The translations under genes were made by a program, and so were the position numbers. From Grifola frondosa (lineage: Eukaryota > Basidiomycota > Agaricomycetes > Polyporales > Grifolaceae): a DNA stretch of 64,000 nucleotides. Positions 36,376-48,600 of this stretch are shown piece after piece. The DNA is taken from assembly GCA_001683735.1 (NCBI GenBank), contig LUGG01000014.1, positions 496,001 through 560,000 of the forward strand, in the 5' to 3' direction. The notes below the pieces were generated by a model. That model was not told where the DNA came from and searched no databases. It saw only the letters and a list, made by a program, of their open reading frames with translations. Positions within the stretch are counted from its first letter, which is position 1. Each line of letters begins with the position of its first letter.

Positions 36376-38446
36376 TTAGCGGACTTGCTCCTGCTCAGTA
36401 TGGAAGCTGGGCAAGACACTCCTTGACTGTTCCATATACCAGAAATTTGTAGGCTCCCCAAATCCGCCCTCTTCATCCTGACGAGCAACCTGCACCCACG
36501 TCGCGCCCACACCCATACCGACGAGAAGCTTCTCCACGGTCGCGGGCGTGATGAAACCTGATATCGTCCTTGAACGGATTATGTGGGGTAATGGCCGTGC
36601 GTCTGCTGTACCTGAGGCAGTCTTCTGTTCCTCCATGACAACAGGGCCCCGCGAAGCAGGTAAAATTTCTGGCAGCTTCACGTCCGCACGCTCATTCGCG
36701 TCCCAGACGTCCATGGAGCCAAGACCATCTTCGCAAGCCTCTGGCTCAGGTGCTGTTCGACGATTTCAATCTGGCTCTTGCTCTTCTTGTCCTTCTTGCG
36801 CGCAATAATCTCAGGTGGAATAATCGCCTTGATGCGCCTCGTGGACATCTCGACGATGCCAGTCGTATGAGTGTGGGAAAGCAGTGGGCCCGAGCAGCTC
36901 CATGAGCAGAGCTCTATCGGGCTGGATATTCCAATCATCTGCAGCGCCAGCCGTTCCCCAGCCGGCAGAACTAGAATCAGCCGGCCAACCTGCGGAATCG
37001 CCACCTGAGTCGCCCCAGCCGCCGGTGTTCGTTCCATCATTGTTTATAGCATCTGCCGCCTTCCTAACCTCCTTTCCAAGGTCTTGACTGCGTCGGGTGG
37101 ATATCTCTACGTTGATATCTCCAGCAGCCTCCTTCAAACTTCTCCGCAACCCTCGTCTATCTTCCGCCTCTTCGCATCCGGCTCCTCACTCTGATTATTT
37201 CATCCGCTCCATCCTGGCCAAACATCGACTGGTTTGGCTACCCCATAGAGCTTCACAACCAGTGCTGAAATCATCTGGAATTGCCTTGGAAGTCACAAAT
37301 GTGAGTGGCAGTTCGATTTTTGCCTGTTCCACGACAATGAGCGCCTTGCGCAGGCTCTTCTCGTGCTCTGGCTCCGGAAGCACGCGGTTTCGAAGGAGAA
37401 AATTTGAGGAAAAAGCCTACAGGATGGGGGCATTGCGGCAGCGTTTTTCGTCCCTGTAGATGGTTAGAGGAATGACGTCGTATATGGAGGCGAGATCACC
37501 TACCACATCAGCCCTTTGTCCCTAAAATAGGACGAAAAGAAAATCTTCATGTTCTTCTCAGTATCGTTGAAGAACGAGTCCATCCGCAGATTGCGGCTTC
37601 ACGGAAATCTTCTCTGCGACGGAGCCTCTCCTCATCGATGGCTGATTTTTACGTTCATTGGCGATACGCTCGTCCATAATCGCTTTCGCCTCCGCGTCAT
37701 CGACCATCACGACTTTCTGCTCCTTCGGCGGCTTTGTCATTTCTGCATCATCTTCGGAATCCTCATCGTCCCCTCAGCATTCTGGTCATTCAGGAGGCGC
37801 TTGCGCGCGGCCAAGGCGGACGAATAGTGATAATGATCCAACGTAAAGGCGGAACTGCAGCGCGTCAGCTTTCTTCACGCAACGTATGATAAAGCCGCTC
37901 ACCGCATCCCAGAGATTCGGGATCCCTGACTCAAGGACGGCCAGGCGGCCAGACTTGAAGTCCTGGGATGCTTGATGGAGGCGATCAACGCGCGTGGTAT
38001 TGCTGGAGAGTGGTGCGAGGGCGTGTCAGTCATGCATCGACGCGACGCGTGCGCCACAGGAGTACATACGGTCAACGATGGACTTCCTCAAGTCCTCTCC
38101 AGCTTCCCAATTTTCGTACCACACATCCCGCTAATGATTGTGTCGCCTGGGAATGCACCAGATTTTCGCTTCCTTTTCTCTCTGAGGGACTAAGGTCGTG
38201 TTTGACGCGTAGCGTCAAAGTCGGATGTCCATCCATCAACCTCAACGTAGGCGGGCCCTCATTGATGTTGATTTCAATCCCAATAGGCTTGAACTTAGTG
38301 AAAGGATCAGCGTAACGCCTGGAGGCGGGGTAGGGAAAGGCGGGAACGTCAACCAAATAGGGTCGACATCCACCGTATTGGTGGTGGTTGGACATCTGAA
38401 GCAGGTGCTCCAGGTTTTTTCGAAGTTGTGGGGGAGCGGTAGACAT
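36376..38446 (-). CDS. Conserved protein with a GW/WG cluster, function unknown
   Basis: ATG 38446: MSTAPPQLRKNLEHLLQMSN, then ADPFTKFKPIGIEININEGP and LRLMDGHPTLTLRVKHDLSP. Further exons give LRKSIVDRMYSCG, a helical ERIANERKNQPSMRR region, FFNDTEKNMKIFFSSYFRDK, and ELPLTFVTSKAIPDDFSTGC. Near 36925-37030 is a low-complexity stretch with GGWGD, AGWP, AGWGT and DDWN. After it come TTGIVEMSTRRIKAIIPPEI, QHLSQRLAKMVLAPW, DVWDANERADVKLPEIL and VGMGVGATWVQVARQDEEGG, ending HTEQEQVR. Frame breaks at 36875-36877 and 36711-36712 are each one missing base. I do not recognise a named family. The GW/WG cluster raises the possibility of Argonaute binding, and a link to the Arb1-type Argonaute chaperones was considered, but the match is too weak to claim. 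Confidence 0.6.
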
Positions 38447-39791
38447 GATGAGAGTAGGAAGAGAAAGTCAACCGAGTGAAAGTGAAATTGAACTTCGTCT
38501 TGCTTTGTTTAAATCGGACAATACCGTCAGCTTCTCTCCTCGTGGTCGAGAGGCTGCGGCGAACTTTACGCTTAGATTAGCCATTGAACACACCATCAAC
38601 AACGGCGTTGAGAAACAACCCAGTATATGCGGGAGCAGAGAAACTGACTACCAGCTCAAACCACTACGCCGCAAGTTGGTGGCGGTAACAGCTTCAGCTT
38701 CAAATGTTCAGCTCACCTCCTTGGTGAGTGCCACTGAGCGCAACGTCGCGAGCCTTTTACCAGACTGCACGAACGCTTATGTCACAATCCGATCGCGTCT
38801 GTTACGCATGGATTGTCACGGCCGCTGCGTCCGACGCTCCTCCAGGCTCTCCACCACACGCACGCCAAAAAAAATGAAGTCTACGAGGCTTCGAAGCGTC
38901 ACTGGCGTCTTGGTATATGATGTTCGAGCTCTACATTAGTCTCCACTAGTTCCTATCGGCGGCGCATTGGGTATAATTCTGTTCTTGTCTATACTCCTTA
39001 GACTAAAAAGTTTCGTTAGGTATTTCTTTATGATTGCCTCCTTTCTGGCGCTGCTTTCTGGCGCATCCAGGCAGGGACATACGGCCTTTGTGATTAATAT
39101 CTCATCCATATCGGGAATCACTGCCAGCACGCTGCAGCACCACTTTAAATGTAGGGTATCCAAAGTGACAACCTTACATTAATTGGACCAGCCATGGCAC
39201 AGCAACTTCGCCCAACATACCAATACTTCTATTCAGTATCCCTTCTGCGGCAATACATTCAGCCATCTTCGACATGTGAATCCTTCAGTCCGAGTCTCTC
39301 AGCTCGTGTCGGACCGAATATTCATCTTCCCAGCATCCTGACCGGGCGTGAATATAATGCGCCAGGAAATTTCCCAAGCGAGATGGCAAGTACGTTGATT
39401 AATATACGTCATGTACAGAAGTCGGGAATTGAAGTTGTCCATTAATTCTAGCCGAAAGCTCGAACGAGATGATTAAGTCCTTCTGGAGGTGACTACGCCA
39501 GAAGAATATTTGGTACCCCGGGATACGGGGAGAAATGTTGACATTCCTTGCTTTTTACCTGGCCAGCTATGTCACAAACACTCCGTGTGGATTTCTGAAG
39601 CTTAAACCTTTACTACAGACCATCGCGATTAAAAACAGTGCTCGTTGGAGCATCCGTGAGGCCTCACAGATTAATGTCGACAATCATCGTGACATAGGGA
39701 TCGCCAATTAATTATTGTATTCAAGCCATGCACGAAAATATATGTTTTGAGCCGCTCGAGCGATTATATTTGCAGCTGAGGTTAGGAGTTG
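38447..39791. other. Intergenic region, no supported gene
   Basis: Divergent spacer between the GW-protein gene and the PPxY membrane-protein gene. A plus-strand open frame of 164 codons at 38445-38939 overlaps the other gene's start and has no motif. Another at 39194 begins with a good ATG context (CCATGG) but runs only 83 codons. Neither is convincing. Confidence 0.45.
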
Positions 39792-40498
39792 ATGACGTCA
39801 TCAGGCGGCGTGCGTTATCCATGTCCGTTGCACATACCCGCTCGCTTTGGTATTCCACGACCAACGTCCAACGACTCTGTCACGACACCCTCATTATGTC
39901 ACATGCCACCGTCATCCGCGAAGCCATCTTCTCCACCGCCGGCCTACACTGAGCTCGCAGATCCCAGCTCTCATCACCATATCAATCAGCCGGGACTTCC
40001 ATATTCTTGCTCAGACACCATTACCCACACATGCAGGTTACGGTCCGACCCAATAGCACAGCAGACTCAGCTTCTGCCGTATTATGACCCGCGCTCGCCT
40101 TACGCTATTGCTGAGGCGGCCGCACAGCGCGATGGCGCTTTATAGGCGCAATACTGTGGGCACTGGGATCGGTGTTCGTGAGCTGTTTGACAGGTTGGGA
40201 AGTGCATGCTTCGACGGTGGATGGCACCGGATTGTTTTTGATGGCCTGGTGTCTTTGGCGGTCTGTGAGCGCGGCAGATCATACGGTGAGTCCTGCATAA
40301 CACCCGCTACTTTAGTGGTGGCTTGATACGAGTTATGGATGGTGTCAGATGGCGCGCGCTGCATGTCTTGCAGCTGACCGTACCGGAGTGTTCATCACTC
40401 ACGCGAGGCAGGGCGGTTTGATTGACAGCTCATTACTTGGGAATATGTGCACTGGCACGACGTCGTCACACACGGAGAGATTTAGTGCGCTGATTTGA
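39792..40498 (+). CDS. Membrane protein with a PPxY motif, function unknown
   Basis: ATG 39792 gives MTSSGGVRYPCPLHIPARFG, then a Pro/Ser-rich cytosolic-type stretch with SSPPPAYTELADPS, holding PPAY. After LLPYYDPRSPYAIAEAAAQR comes a transmembrane helix, RFIGAILWALGSVFVSCLTG, followed by WEVHASTVDGTGLFLMAWCL. A GTGAGT intron at about 40284-40349 leads to the last exon, MARAACLAADRTGVFITHAR, ending at TGA 40496-40498. The frame slips by one missing base near 40134-40136, just before the helix, and no intron fits there. The PPxY-plus-membrane layout matches small adaptors of Rsp5-type ubiquitin ligases in fungi. The N-terminus may be longer, because the frame is open a little upstream. Confidence 0.5.
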
Positions 40499-41809
40499 AC
40501 CCTTCTACTTGTTTTACCGGTAGAATGGTATGTATAAAGACATGTGTGTAACAACGGAAGATATGGTAGAATAGTAGATCTAGTACCCATTGAGGCAATG
40601 GTGTCTCATGTTGTTGTGTTCAGAATACAACGAACATCTGGATTAATTGCTGCAACACGTTGTAGTAATGAACACGCACGTACGGCTGGCCGGCAGATTT
40701 TGAATATCACCGTGAAGGAGTGCCCCGTTCGCGTGGGCCCACGCCATGCTTCTTCGCTTTGGCTCTCACTTGCTCCTCTCCTCGTCCTTCCACCATCGTT
40801 GCTCTCCAGTTTCAATTCAGTCGACAATGGTCTTTAACTATTCATTATCTGGCCTGGATTTATGATTGCTCTACTCTCAGGGGCTGTTTGGTAAACATGT
40901 GAAAGCGACTGTGAACCCGCCAACAATGATTCCTTAGGGCTCAGAGCTGGCTGCTGTCGGTCGGACCTTCTTGCTCGCTGCGGCAACAATGACGAGGAAT
41001 TGGAGACTGGTAAGTTAGGTTGGGGCACGTGCACTATGTTTAGGGAAATAAGGTTAGTTTGATTGGATAAGGTACCTTATAAGGCAAGTGGTCTGTGCGT
41101 GGGAATGATTAAGTTTCGTGGTTGAGTGCATTTTACAGTCCGGGGCTTCCGGCCGTCCCCTTCTGACCCACATCCTCGATCAGAGCCCTTGCTCGTCGCC
41201 AGCCACAGCGAGCGACTACCTCCCCTCGCTGTCTCAGACGTTCTGCTCACCACCTTATCTATACACCTTTCGCATCTGCTGCCCTCCTTGCTCTCCTGAC
41301 ATCGCATTGCACCATCCGATACCGCGTTACTCATTTATTCAACTTCCTGTCTCACGCGTCGCGCATCTCTCATCGCCCAGCACGCCGTCGCCAACCTATC
41401 TTACCGCCTCCAACCTGCTATAGTCCTTACCTGTCTGTATTTATAACGACAGCCAAACGCGTTTCTCCTGCTTTGCTTCTTTGTCGCCATCCTGGCTGTT
41501 GACGTTCTGAACTGTCTCTCTCTCGCTTCTCGTCGCCCTTTCTCCTGTCTCCAACCACTTGATCGATCGTACTATACTTTTGTCCAAATTGCCCAGCCTG
41601 GTCCTCTATCTCAACCGCCGCCCTCCTTTTTCCCTTCTGCCACTCACCGTCGGACGAGGGGTACCTCAACCGATCGTTCTAGACAACATCGACGCACAGG
41701 CAGACGCGGAGCCTGTCTCTTCATCTGACTCAGAGGCCGCGGGTACCACGACAACGACTTTTGGCTCCAGTCCCCATCTTCACCATTGGCTCACCCCCAA
41801 TCCTTATCA
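40499..41809. other. Long CT-rich upstream region of the WHI3-like gene
   Basis: No gene seen. From about 41140 to 41800 the plus strand is strongly pyrimidine-rich (many TCTC, CCTC and TTCC runs), ending at the proposed ATG 41810. This looks like a long promoter plus 5' leader, as is common for regulatory RNA-binding protein genes in fungi. Introns in the leader cannot be excluded. Confidence 0.5.
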
Positions 41810-44800
41810 ATGTCCATACACTCCCAATTGCAATCACCTCCGCCGGATTCTTCCAACAATCTCGCTCTGTCTAACCACCTCAAATTTCCACCGCATAACG
41901 CCGACCTGTTTAACCAGGGTCACAAAACCCAATACCAGCCATTCAATGTATAACACCATGAACAGCAACATCCATCTGTTGCGTCCGAATATCGTCAGTA
42001 ACTTCTCCGGAGCATGATGCTCTTAATTTCCCATCCAAGCTCAATGGAAGTTTTGCCGCGGCCCAACAGGACTTCATCGTCCTCAATCCTTCCCTGTGCG
42101 CTCTCGCCACGCCACTCCTTTCCCGTGACACCTCCACCGGTTTTGCATCATCGGCATATCCTCAGTCGCCTCCGACATTTTCGGCACTTACAAAACTCTA
42201 TGTCTCACACCTCGCAGTCGCACCCAACAGGCTCCGGCATCGCACAGCTTTGACTCGATGCAACATTCTGGACGACCGTTCGAGTACACCTCTGGTGGTT
42301 CCCAACAGTCTTCGGTGTCTCTGGTAACGGACTTCGCAGAGCAAGCAGCTTCCATATGGTAGCATCGACCCCTATAGGCAAGGGATAGATTCTACCTCCG
42401 CTCTTTGCAGACCACCAGGTGAAGCAGCAGAGCAATGTTTCGGGACTTCGGGATACTGCAGAATCGCAGGCACCGCAAATGTCATTCAGCAGCAGCATCA
42501 ACAGGGCATTCAGCAGCAGCAGTTTCAGGCGCCGTATGCCAACGGCGTATCTCATTCGCTGTCGCAAACGCACCATGCGCCCATGCAAACGCAAACGCAG
42601 TATGGGCCCTCTTTGCCCACAAATGGCTCGGGGCCTGGGCCGGGCGCTGGCGGACAGGGAAGTGCGATAACGAGCGCTCCGGGGACGAGTCATGCGAACG
42701 GGACCGCACAGAACTCTCAGCAGCAGCCAGAAGAGATCTCGACTATTTTTGTCGTCGGATTCCCAGATGATATGCAGGTGTGTTGGTTGAAAGGATACCT
42801 CGTAATGAATGCCGTCATGCTAACGTGGTCTGTGACATTCTGTAGGAGCGGGAGTTCCAGAACATGTTCACATTTTCTGCTGGATTTGAAGCTGCACGTG
42901 AAGATTCCGAACAAGGAGTTCACATCATACGGCGCTCCCGGGCCCCCGCGGGCCCCAATACCCGTCCTTCCGGCCTATCAATGCAATATCCAGGCGCTAG
43001 CGATCCTTACAACCTTGTGACCATGAATCAAGGAGGCGTACTGATTGACGGTGGTCGTGACGGCTCTATGACATCTTGGCCTGCGGCTATGCCCATGCAG
43101 CCCACAGATGACGGTCATTTCATCCAGAACAACATGCCGATGCAGCCGCCGCGCAAGCAGATCATTGGCTTCGCGAAGTTCCGCACGCGGCAAGAAGCTC
43201 TCGACGCACGCGACGTCCTCCAGGGCCGCCGTGTCGACATCGAGAGAGGATCAGTTTAAAGGCGGAGATGGCGAAGAAGAATCTGCACACGAAGCGCGGG
43301 CCCGGTGTAGGTCCTCTCGGGCTACCCTCTGGTTCGTTGATGATGGTACTGCTGGTGCAGGACCTTCTGAGGCTCTGACCAGTATGACTGCCCTTTCTGG
43401 AGGTGGCAGCCATGGCGAAGCGCTTGCACAGCGCGACCGAGAACTAGGTGCATTGGGTGCAATGGGTGTAGGCCTCGCCGGTCTCGGGCAGAGGCGTGAG
43501 AGGTGGTGGATGGGCGGGATGATGAGGATCGTGACCGCAGACGTGTGGACGTTACTGCCATAACTTTCAGCGCTCTCGGCACGCGTGGACCGCGTGAGCG
43601 TGCTGAAGAAGACGAGCGGGAGAGAAGGCGTAAAGAGAAGGAGAAGGAGCGGCGCGGCTCAGACAGAATTCGTTTGCGTTTGAGGCGTTCCACTCCGTAC
43701 CCCAGCAAATGGTCCGTCAAGGCGCCAATTCGCTGCTAACCGCTGAGAACGGGCCGACCCTTTCCTCGCCTCCGACTTTGCAGATCATGGCCTCGCAAAC
43801 TGAAGGCTTGACTGGTCCCTGGGGAAACCTGCGGGATGTCAGCGCAAGTGCTGCACTGAGGAAGATGGCGGCACCAATTCATGTGTCAATGGGCCTTCCG
43901 CCGCGGCCGCCTTCTGCATCTGCGCTGCCTACGTCGCCTCCTCAATTTGATGCCATTAACCTCCCATCAGCTCCTCTTTCAGCATCCTCCCAGAATGGCA
44001 GTAGGAGCGCGCCTTTCTCGCCTCAATCTAAGTCGTCTCTCCCTAGCCATCCATCGCTTCCTTCGCGCCCCACGCCGTACTCTCCTAGTAGCGAGCCCCA
44101 ACCACTGCAGAGCGCATTGAATCAGATTGGGCAGAGCTCCGCGTCACTACCGACATCCAGTGCCTCCAGTGTGAGTGGATCACAATGCGGCATTGATGAG
44201 GAGCTTTCGCGATCGGTTGGGATCCTCGCTGTTGCTACGGATCAAGGGACGACGTCTCCTCAGCTACCTTCTCCTGCATCTGGCGCAAGCTCTGGATTGG
44301 AAGAAATTCTAGTGATCAGAATCCACCTGTACGTTTTCATCCATGCCAGTGTGACGATGACGATGACTCATCGTGCTTTTCATAGATTAATACGCTTTAC
44401 GTTGGCAACCTGCCCACTTCTCCGTCGCCGGGTGGTTACACGCTCAATTATCTTGAGAACGTTTGAGGGACCTGTTTGGCAAGCGGCCAGGATATCGTAA
44501 GTTGTGCTTCAGGCAGAAGAGCAATGGTCCAATGTGCTTCGTTGAGGTGCGTTGTATTATCCGTAATTGTGGCTGCTTATTAACGTATTGTTATTCAGTT
44601 TGAGAACGTGGAGTTCTCTACCAAGGCACTCAATGAATTGAATGGTCATACTCTTAATGGACTTGTTAAGGGCGGTGGTATCCGGCTGTCGTACAGCAAG
44701 AATCCTCTTGGCGTCCGTACCCCCAATGGCTAGTATCGGCTCCACACCCCAACAGCCGCAAAGTAGAGAACAGCAGAGCTCAAACCAGCCCTATGTTGGT

Positions 44801-45142
44801 GATGCCTTCCCCCACAGCCAAGGAGATTCCGCCGAGACCATCCGCGGTATACGCCGCGATACGTTGGGCATGACATCGCCTACTTCCTCTTATCATTATA
44901 CTATGTTGCCTCCGCCACCTCGCTTCTTCTCGCCGCCGCCTTCGTCTGCACCATTCGCATCTTCCCTGACGAGCTCGACGGCGTTCCCTAGAGCCAACCC
45001 ACAGGGGTTCGGTCTTGCGCCGGGCGGTAGTATCTCGTTCTCTCCCTTCGGCATCTCTCCCCATTCAACGATACCCGATCAGCCTAGCGCTGACTCCAGC
45101 AACGACCGCATCTTCTTTGTCGGCGACGAACATAGAAGCTAG
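41810..45142 (+). CDS. scw1: WHI3/Scw1-type RNA-binding protein with two RRMs
   Basis: Family members bind mRNAs to restrain cell-cycle entry (Whi3) or cell-wall gene expression (Scw1). ATG 41810: [20 protein letters not shown], a Ser/Pro/Gln-rich N-terminus. RRM1: [14 protein letters not shown], then [30 protein letters not shown], and later [31 protein letters not shown] long low-complexity linker follows (SGSQCG, charged [20 protein letters not shown]). RRM2: [48 protein letters not shown], then [20 protein letters not shown] and [17 protein letters not shown]. The end reads [12 protein letters not shown]. Introns fall within both RRMs. At least six one-base frame slips occur, e.g. near 43256, 43345, 43495, 43650, 44307 and 44463, most as one missing base. 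Confidence 0.87.
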
Positions 45143-45645
45143 CCGAGCCGGCTGATGCCTGCACGTCTCGTCTGCAATTGTGCATGTACCAACTATGTGA
45201 CACATCTTTCATCTCTCAACCTGCATATTTACTCTGGTACATTTCCTGTCGATCTCCGGACGTTTCATCTTCTCCCATGGCAATCTCGCGCATCCACCAT
45301 TTCTTCACTATACATCGAGTTCCACTATCCCGACTCATAAACGAAGCTACTATTCTAATGCCCTTTGTTCGGTGCCTGATTTCCGTAGTGCTTCTCGTAC
45401 CTTTCTCTTCGCATACGTATCGTTCCCCGCGTTGTTTTGCATACTTGCATACATGCTGTTTGGCTAGTCTCGACCGAGGGTACATAGCACATTCTCCTTT
45501 CCACAAGATATGTATACTACTATTTACGCGCAAGCGAGTTTTCATATTGCACAACATGCGTTAGCAAGGCGGTCTCTACAACATGCATATCAACATGATC
45601 AGTGAGTAAGTATGATACTAAGCGATAGTCCTATTTAGTGTCCGC
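45143..45645. other. Convergent 3' intergenic region
   Basis: Lies between the stop codons of the WHI3-like gene and the PP4 regulatory subunit gene. No coding motif; it must hold both 3' UTRs. Confidence 0.5.
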
Positions 45646-48600
45646 CTAGCCGTTGTCTCCGTCCTTCGTGCCAGGACTTGAAGGAGCGGTGGGTAATGGG
45701 GAAGACGACGCGACTGCTGCGCCAACTGCCCCAAACTTGAGTTTAATCTTCTTCGGCCCCTCTTCCGACGACTTGGGCAAGCCCACCTTGCCCATAACGG
45801 TGTCGGCATTCTCCTTCTCCGGTGGCCCAACACTTGGTCGTTTGGACTTGTTTGCCAAACGTTCCAGCAACTCGTCATCGTCGTCATCTCGTCGTCGTTT
45901 CATGCCCATACCAAAGTCTGGCGGCATGGTGGTTAACTTCGGAGATGACGTGCCGGCCTTATACAGCGACTCGAGGAGATCTTCCTCGTCGTGTGGTGGT
46001 GAGGTCGGCTTCGGGGATGGAACGTGTCGGTGTGGCAGACGAGGACTCGAAGGCGGTGCGTCCGAGTCAGACAAGGCGATGGGGAAATAGCCACCTGAGA
46101 GCAGCGTACTTCGGTTAGGAATGCCTGGAGACGAAGGTGCGGAATTCTGGTCTGGAGATCCTGCGCCTCCGATGTCGTCCCCTTCATCGTAGTCCACCAG
46201 ACTGCCTAATGGAGGCGTCCGCGGGAAATTGCCATACGGCGGACGGAGTGGGGGACGGATAGGAATGCCAGGGATGCTACGGCGTTTTCGCTTGAGAGTA
46301 TGGCCCTTCGGTGGAGTGCTAATGATAGGGAGTACATCTTCCTCGTCATCATCGGTATTAAAATAGTCTTCTTCCTCCACCTCCAGCAAACGACCCTGAC
46401 CCCAGCGTCGCGGAACATTCGGAATGACCCTGGAGAAGTGAATATTAGTTGAGAACATAGTTTCAAGACGATTTGACTCACTTCTCGATCTTCTCTTCTA
46501 GTGGTGGTGGCTCAACATTCATCTCCCAACGGCGAATGAAGGCCTTGAAACGAGGTCCGCCGAGAGGTGAATCTGCCAATGTCCGAATCAACGCCTCGTG
46601 TTGCGTCATACAATGATGAATCAGTTCTTTCAGATTCTCCTGTTAATTTGTCGACACATTAGTTACATTGCCTTCATTCCGGTGAGAACTGTCGCACCCG
46701 CCGCATGAACTCAAAGAACTCCTGACAGGAAGAGCTAAGGAGATTGTCTCGACGAGACTCCTGTATCGTCAGTTCGAGAATGGGCTTCAAAACATCAAGC
46801 TTGATGAAGTGTTTGAAGATATTCCCGTTTTTGAGCCGGAGACATGTTCGGAAATAGCGGAACGCGGCTGGTCACGCAAGAAACGACGTATGAATACATA
46901 TGTACGAAACGATAAGTCAGAAGAAAGAAATCACACATACCAAGCCGAAGATGTTTATCTTTGGCACGTAGCAAGACCGCAACACGAGAAGAAATGCCTG
47001 TGGCTAGAATGAAAAAATGACTGCGGAAGGAGTGTTGTAGAGCAAAGCTGGATAGCAGGTCGCATAAATATAGGTATAGGTTCGTCTTCTCCCTTGACAT
47101 GGAGAGTGTGGGCTCTAAAGAAGATATCAGTATGTCGCGTTGTCACATAAAGACGAAACTGACATACCGGTAACACTTCTGAATTCGGGGAGATCCTTAA
47201 GAATGGGCCGGTACAATTTGTCCATGGAAGACTTGTAAAAGTAATCCAAGAACTTCTCGACACCCGGGTCGTCTTTAGCCCGCTGTTGCATCAATTTTAT
47301 ACCAGCAGCAACATTCTGAGGGCAGATGTCAGGTTTTTACGCCAAAGGTTGAAGTAATGTACGCACGTGAGGATCCGCCGGATCCATCATCGAGATTTCC
47401 AACAACGCCTTCAGTGCCTCTCCAACTTGACATTGTACAGCCAAGTCGCGACTCGTAACGAGCACCCTACACATGAGCACCAGCACCGTCTCCTTCTCGA
47501 CGATGATCTTGCCGTTTGCCTTCTCCCGCTCCATCGCCCCGAGTTGTTTGAGCACGTGACCGCGTACTCCATTCAGATCATGGTCGAGCAACGTGGTCAG
47601 GATCTCCCCAGATGAAGCAATCATCTGACGGCCATCCTCATCGGTCTCTGGCTGCGATAGTGCCCACTGAACAGCGAATAAAATACCGCGGTCGACGAGG
47701 GTCCTGAAGAGCGCCAAACGCGCGGGTAATTGGATGTTCTTGCCCATGGCGCAGAGTTGTTGGATCAAGAAGACGACCTCGCGACGGCGGGACATATCCT
47801 CTGGGGACAACGGCTTGCAGGATGATGGACCTTCACTATGGCCGTTGGGGTGAGAGACGCCATTCTGCTTCCCTTCCGCTGTGTCCACATCCATTTTATC
47901 GGGCTCCTTTCCCTTTACCGATACTCCTAGGGCAGCAAGAAGATCCTCATCCATAAACATCCCGACAAGCTCACGTAGGAATGCCTGGTCGTTTTGGACG
48001 TGATTGATGATATCTATCTGGTTGAAGATGATGCACGAGTTGAGCACGTTGAATGTCGAATCATCGATCGCGCGCGCCAACACGACGTCCTTGAGGAACT
48101 GCAGACGGTACGTATGGTGCACCTTCCTCTGGATGGTCTCGTCTCGGATGGGTATCGGCTGGTGGAACTGCGAAGTCTGCCGCAGGAAATCGCGGTAATT
48201 GGCCTTGTAGGTGGGGAATTCGGGATCGTCTATAAGGACTGTCAGAGATGGCCCGCATACATAGACGAATTAGCGCGACGGACATTCGAGCATGCCTACG
48301 ACGCCGAAGAAGAGTTCATCATCGAGAATATGTTCATACAGACTATGATCGTTCAGCATTACTATGTGGACAGCACCCTCAGCAGGAGAGACAAACGAGA
48401 GACAAAGCGACATACGGATGGTTTGCATGCAGCTACATAAAGCATGCAGGTTTTCCAAACTCTCCAAATCCTCTGCCTGATGCATGACTTCAATCATGTC
48501 CTTGATGTATCCCTTTTACAAGCACGTCATCTCCCCGGTCATGTGCGTAGGGACGAATGGTACTCACAGAGCTTTGTATGTACTCACATATTCGCTCTTT

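Noticed and set aside
36376..38446. Assignment of the GW protein as an Arb1-type Argonaute chaperone
   Set aside because: The helical block with ELPLTFVTSKAIPDDF only loosely resembles Arb1 and lacks its diagnostic segments. Kept as unknown, with the GW cluster reported separately.
38445..38939. Plus-strand open frame of 164 codons
   Set aside because: It begins on top of the start codon of the opposite-strand gene, has no motif, no introns and unremarkable composition. Likely chance.
39194..39445. Plus-strand ORF starting in a good ATG context
   Set aside because: Only 83 codons, no recognisable domain, and no continuing exon found downstream.
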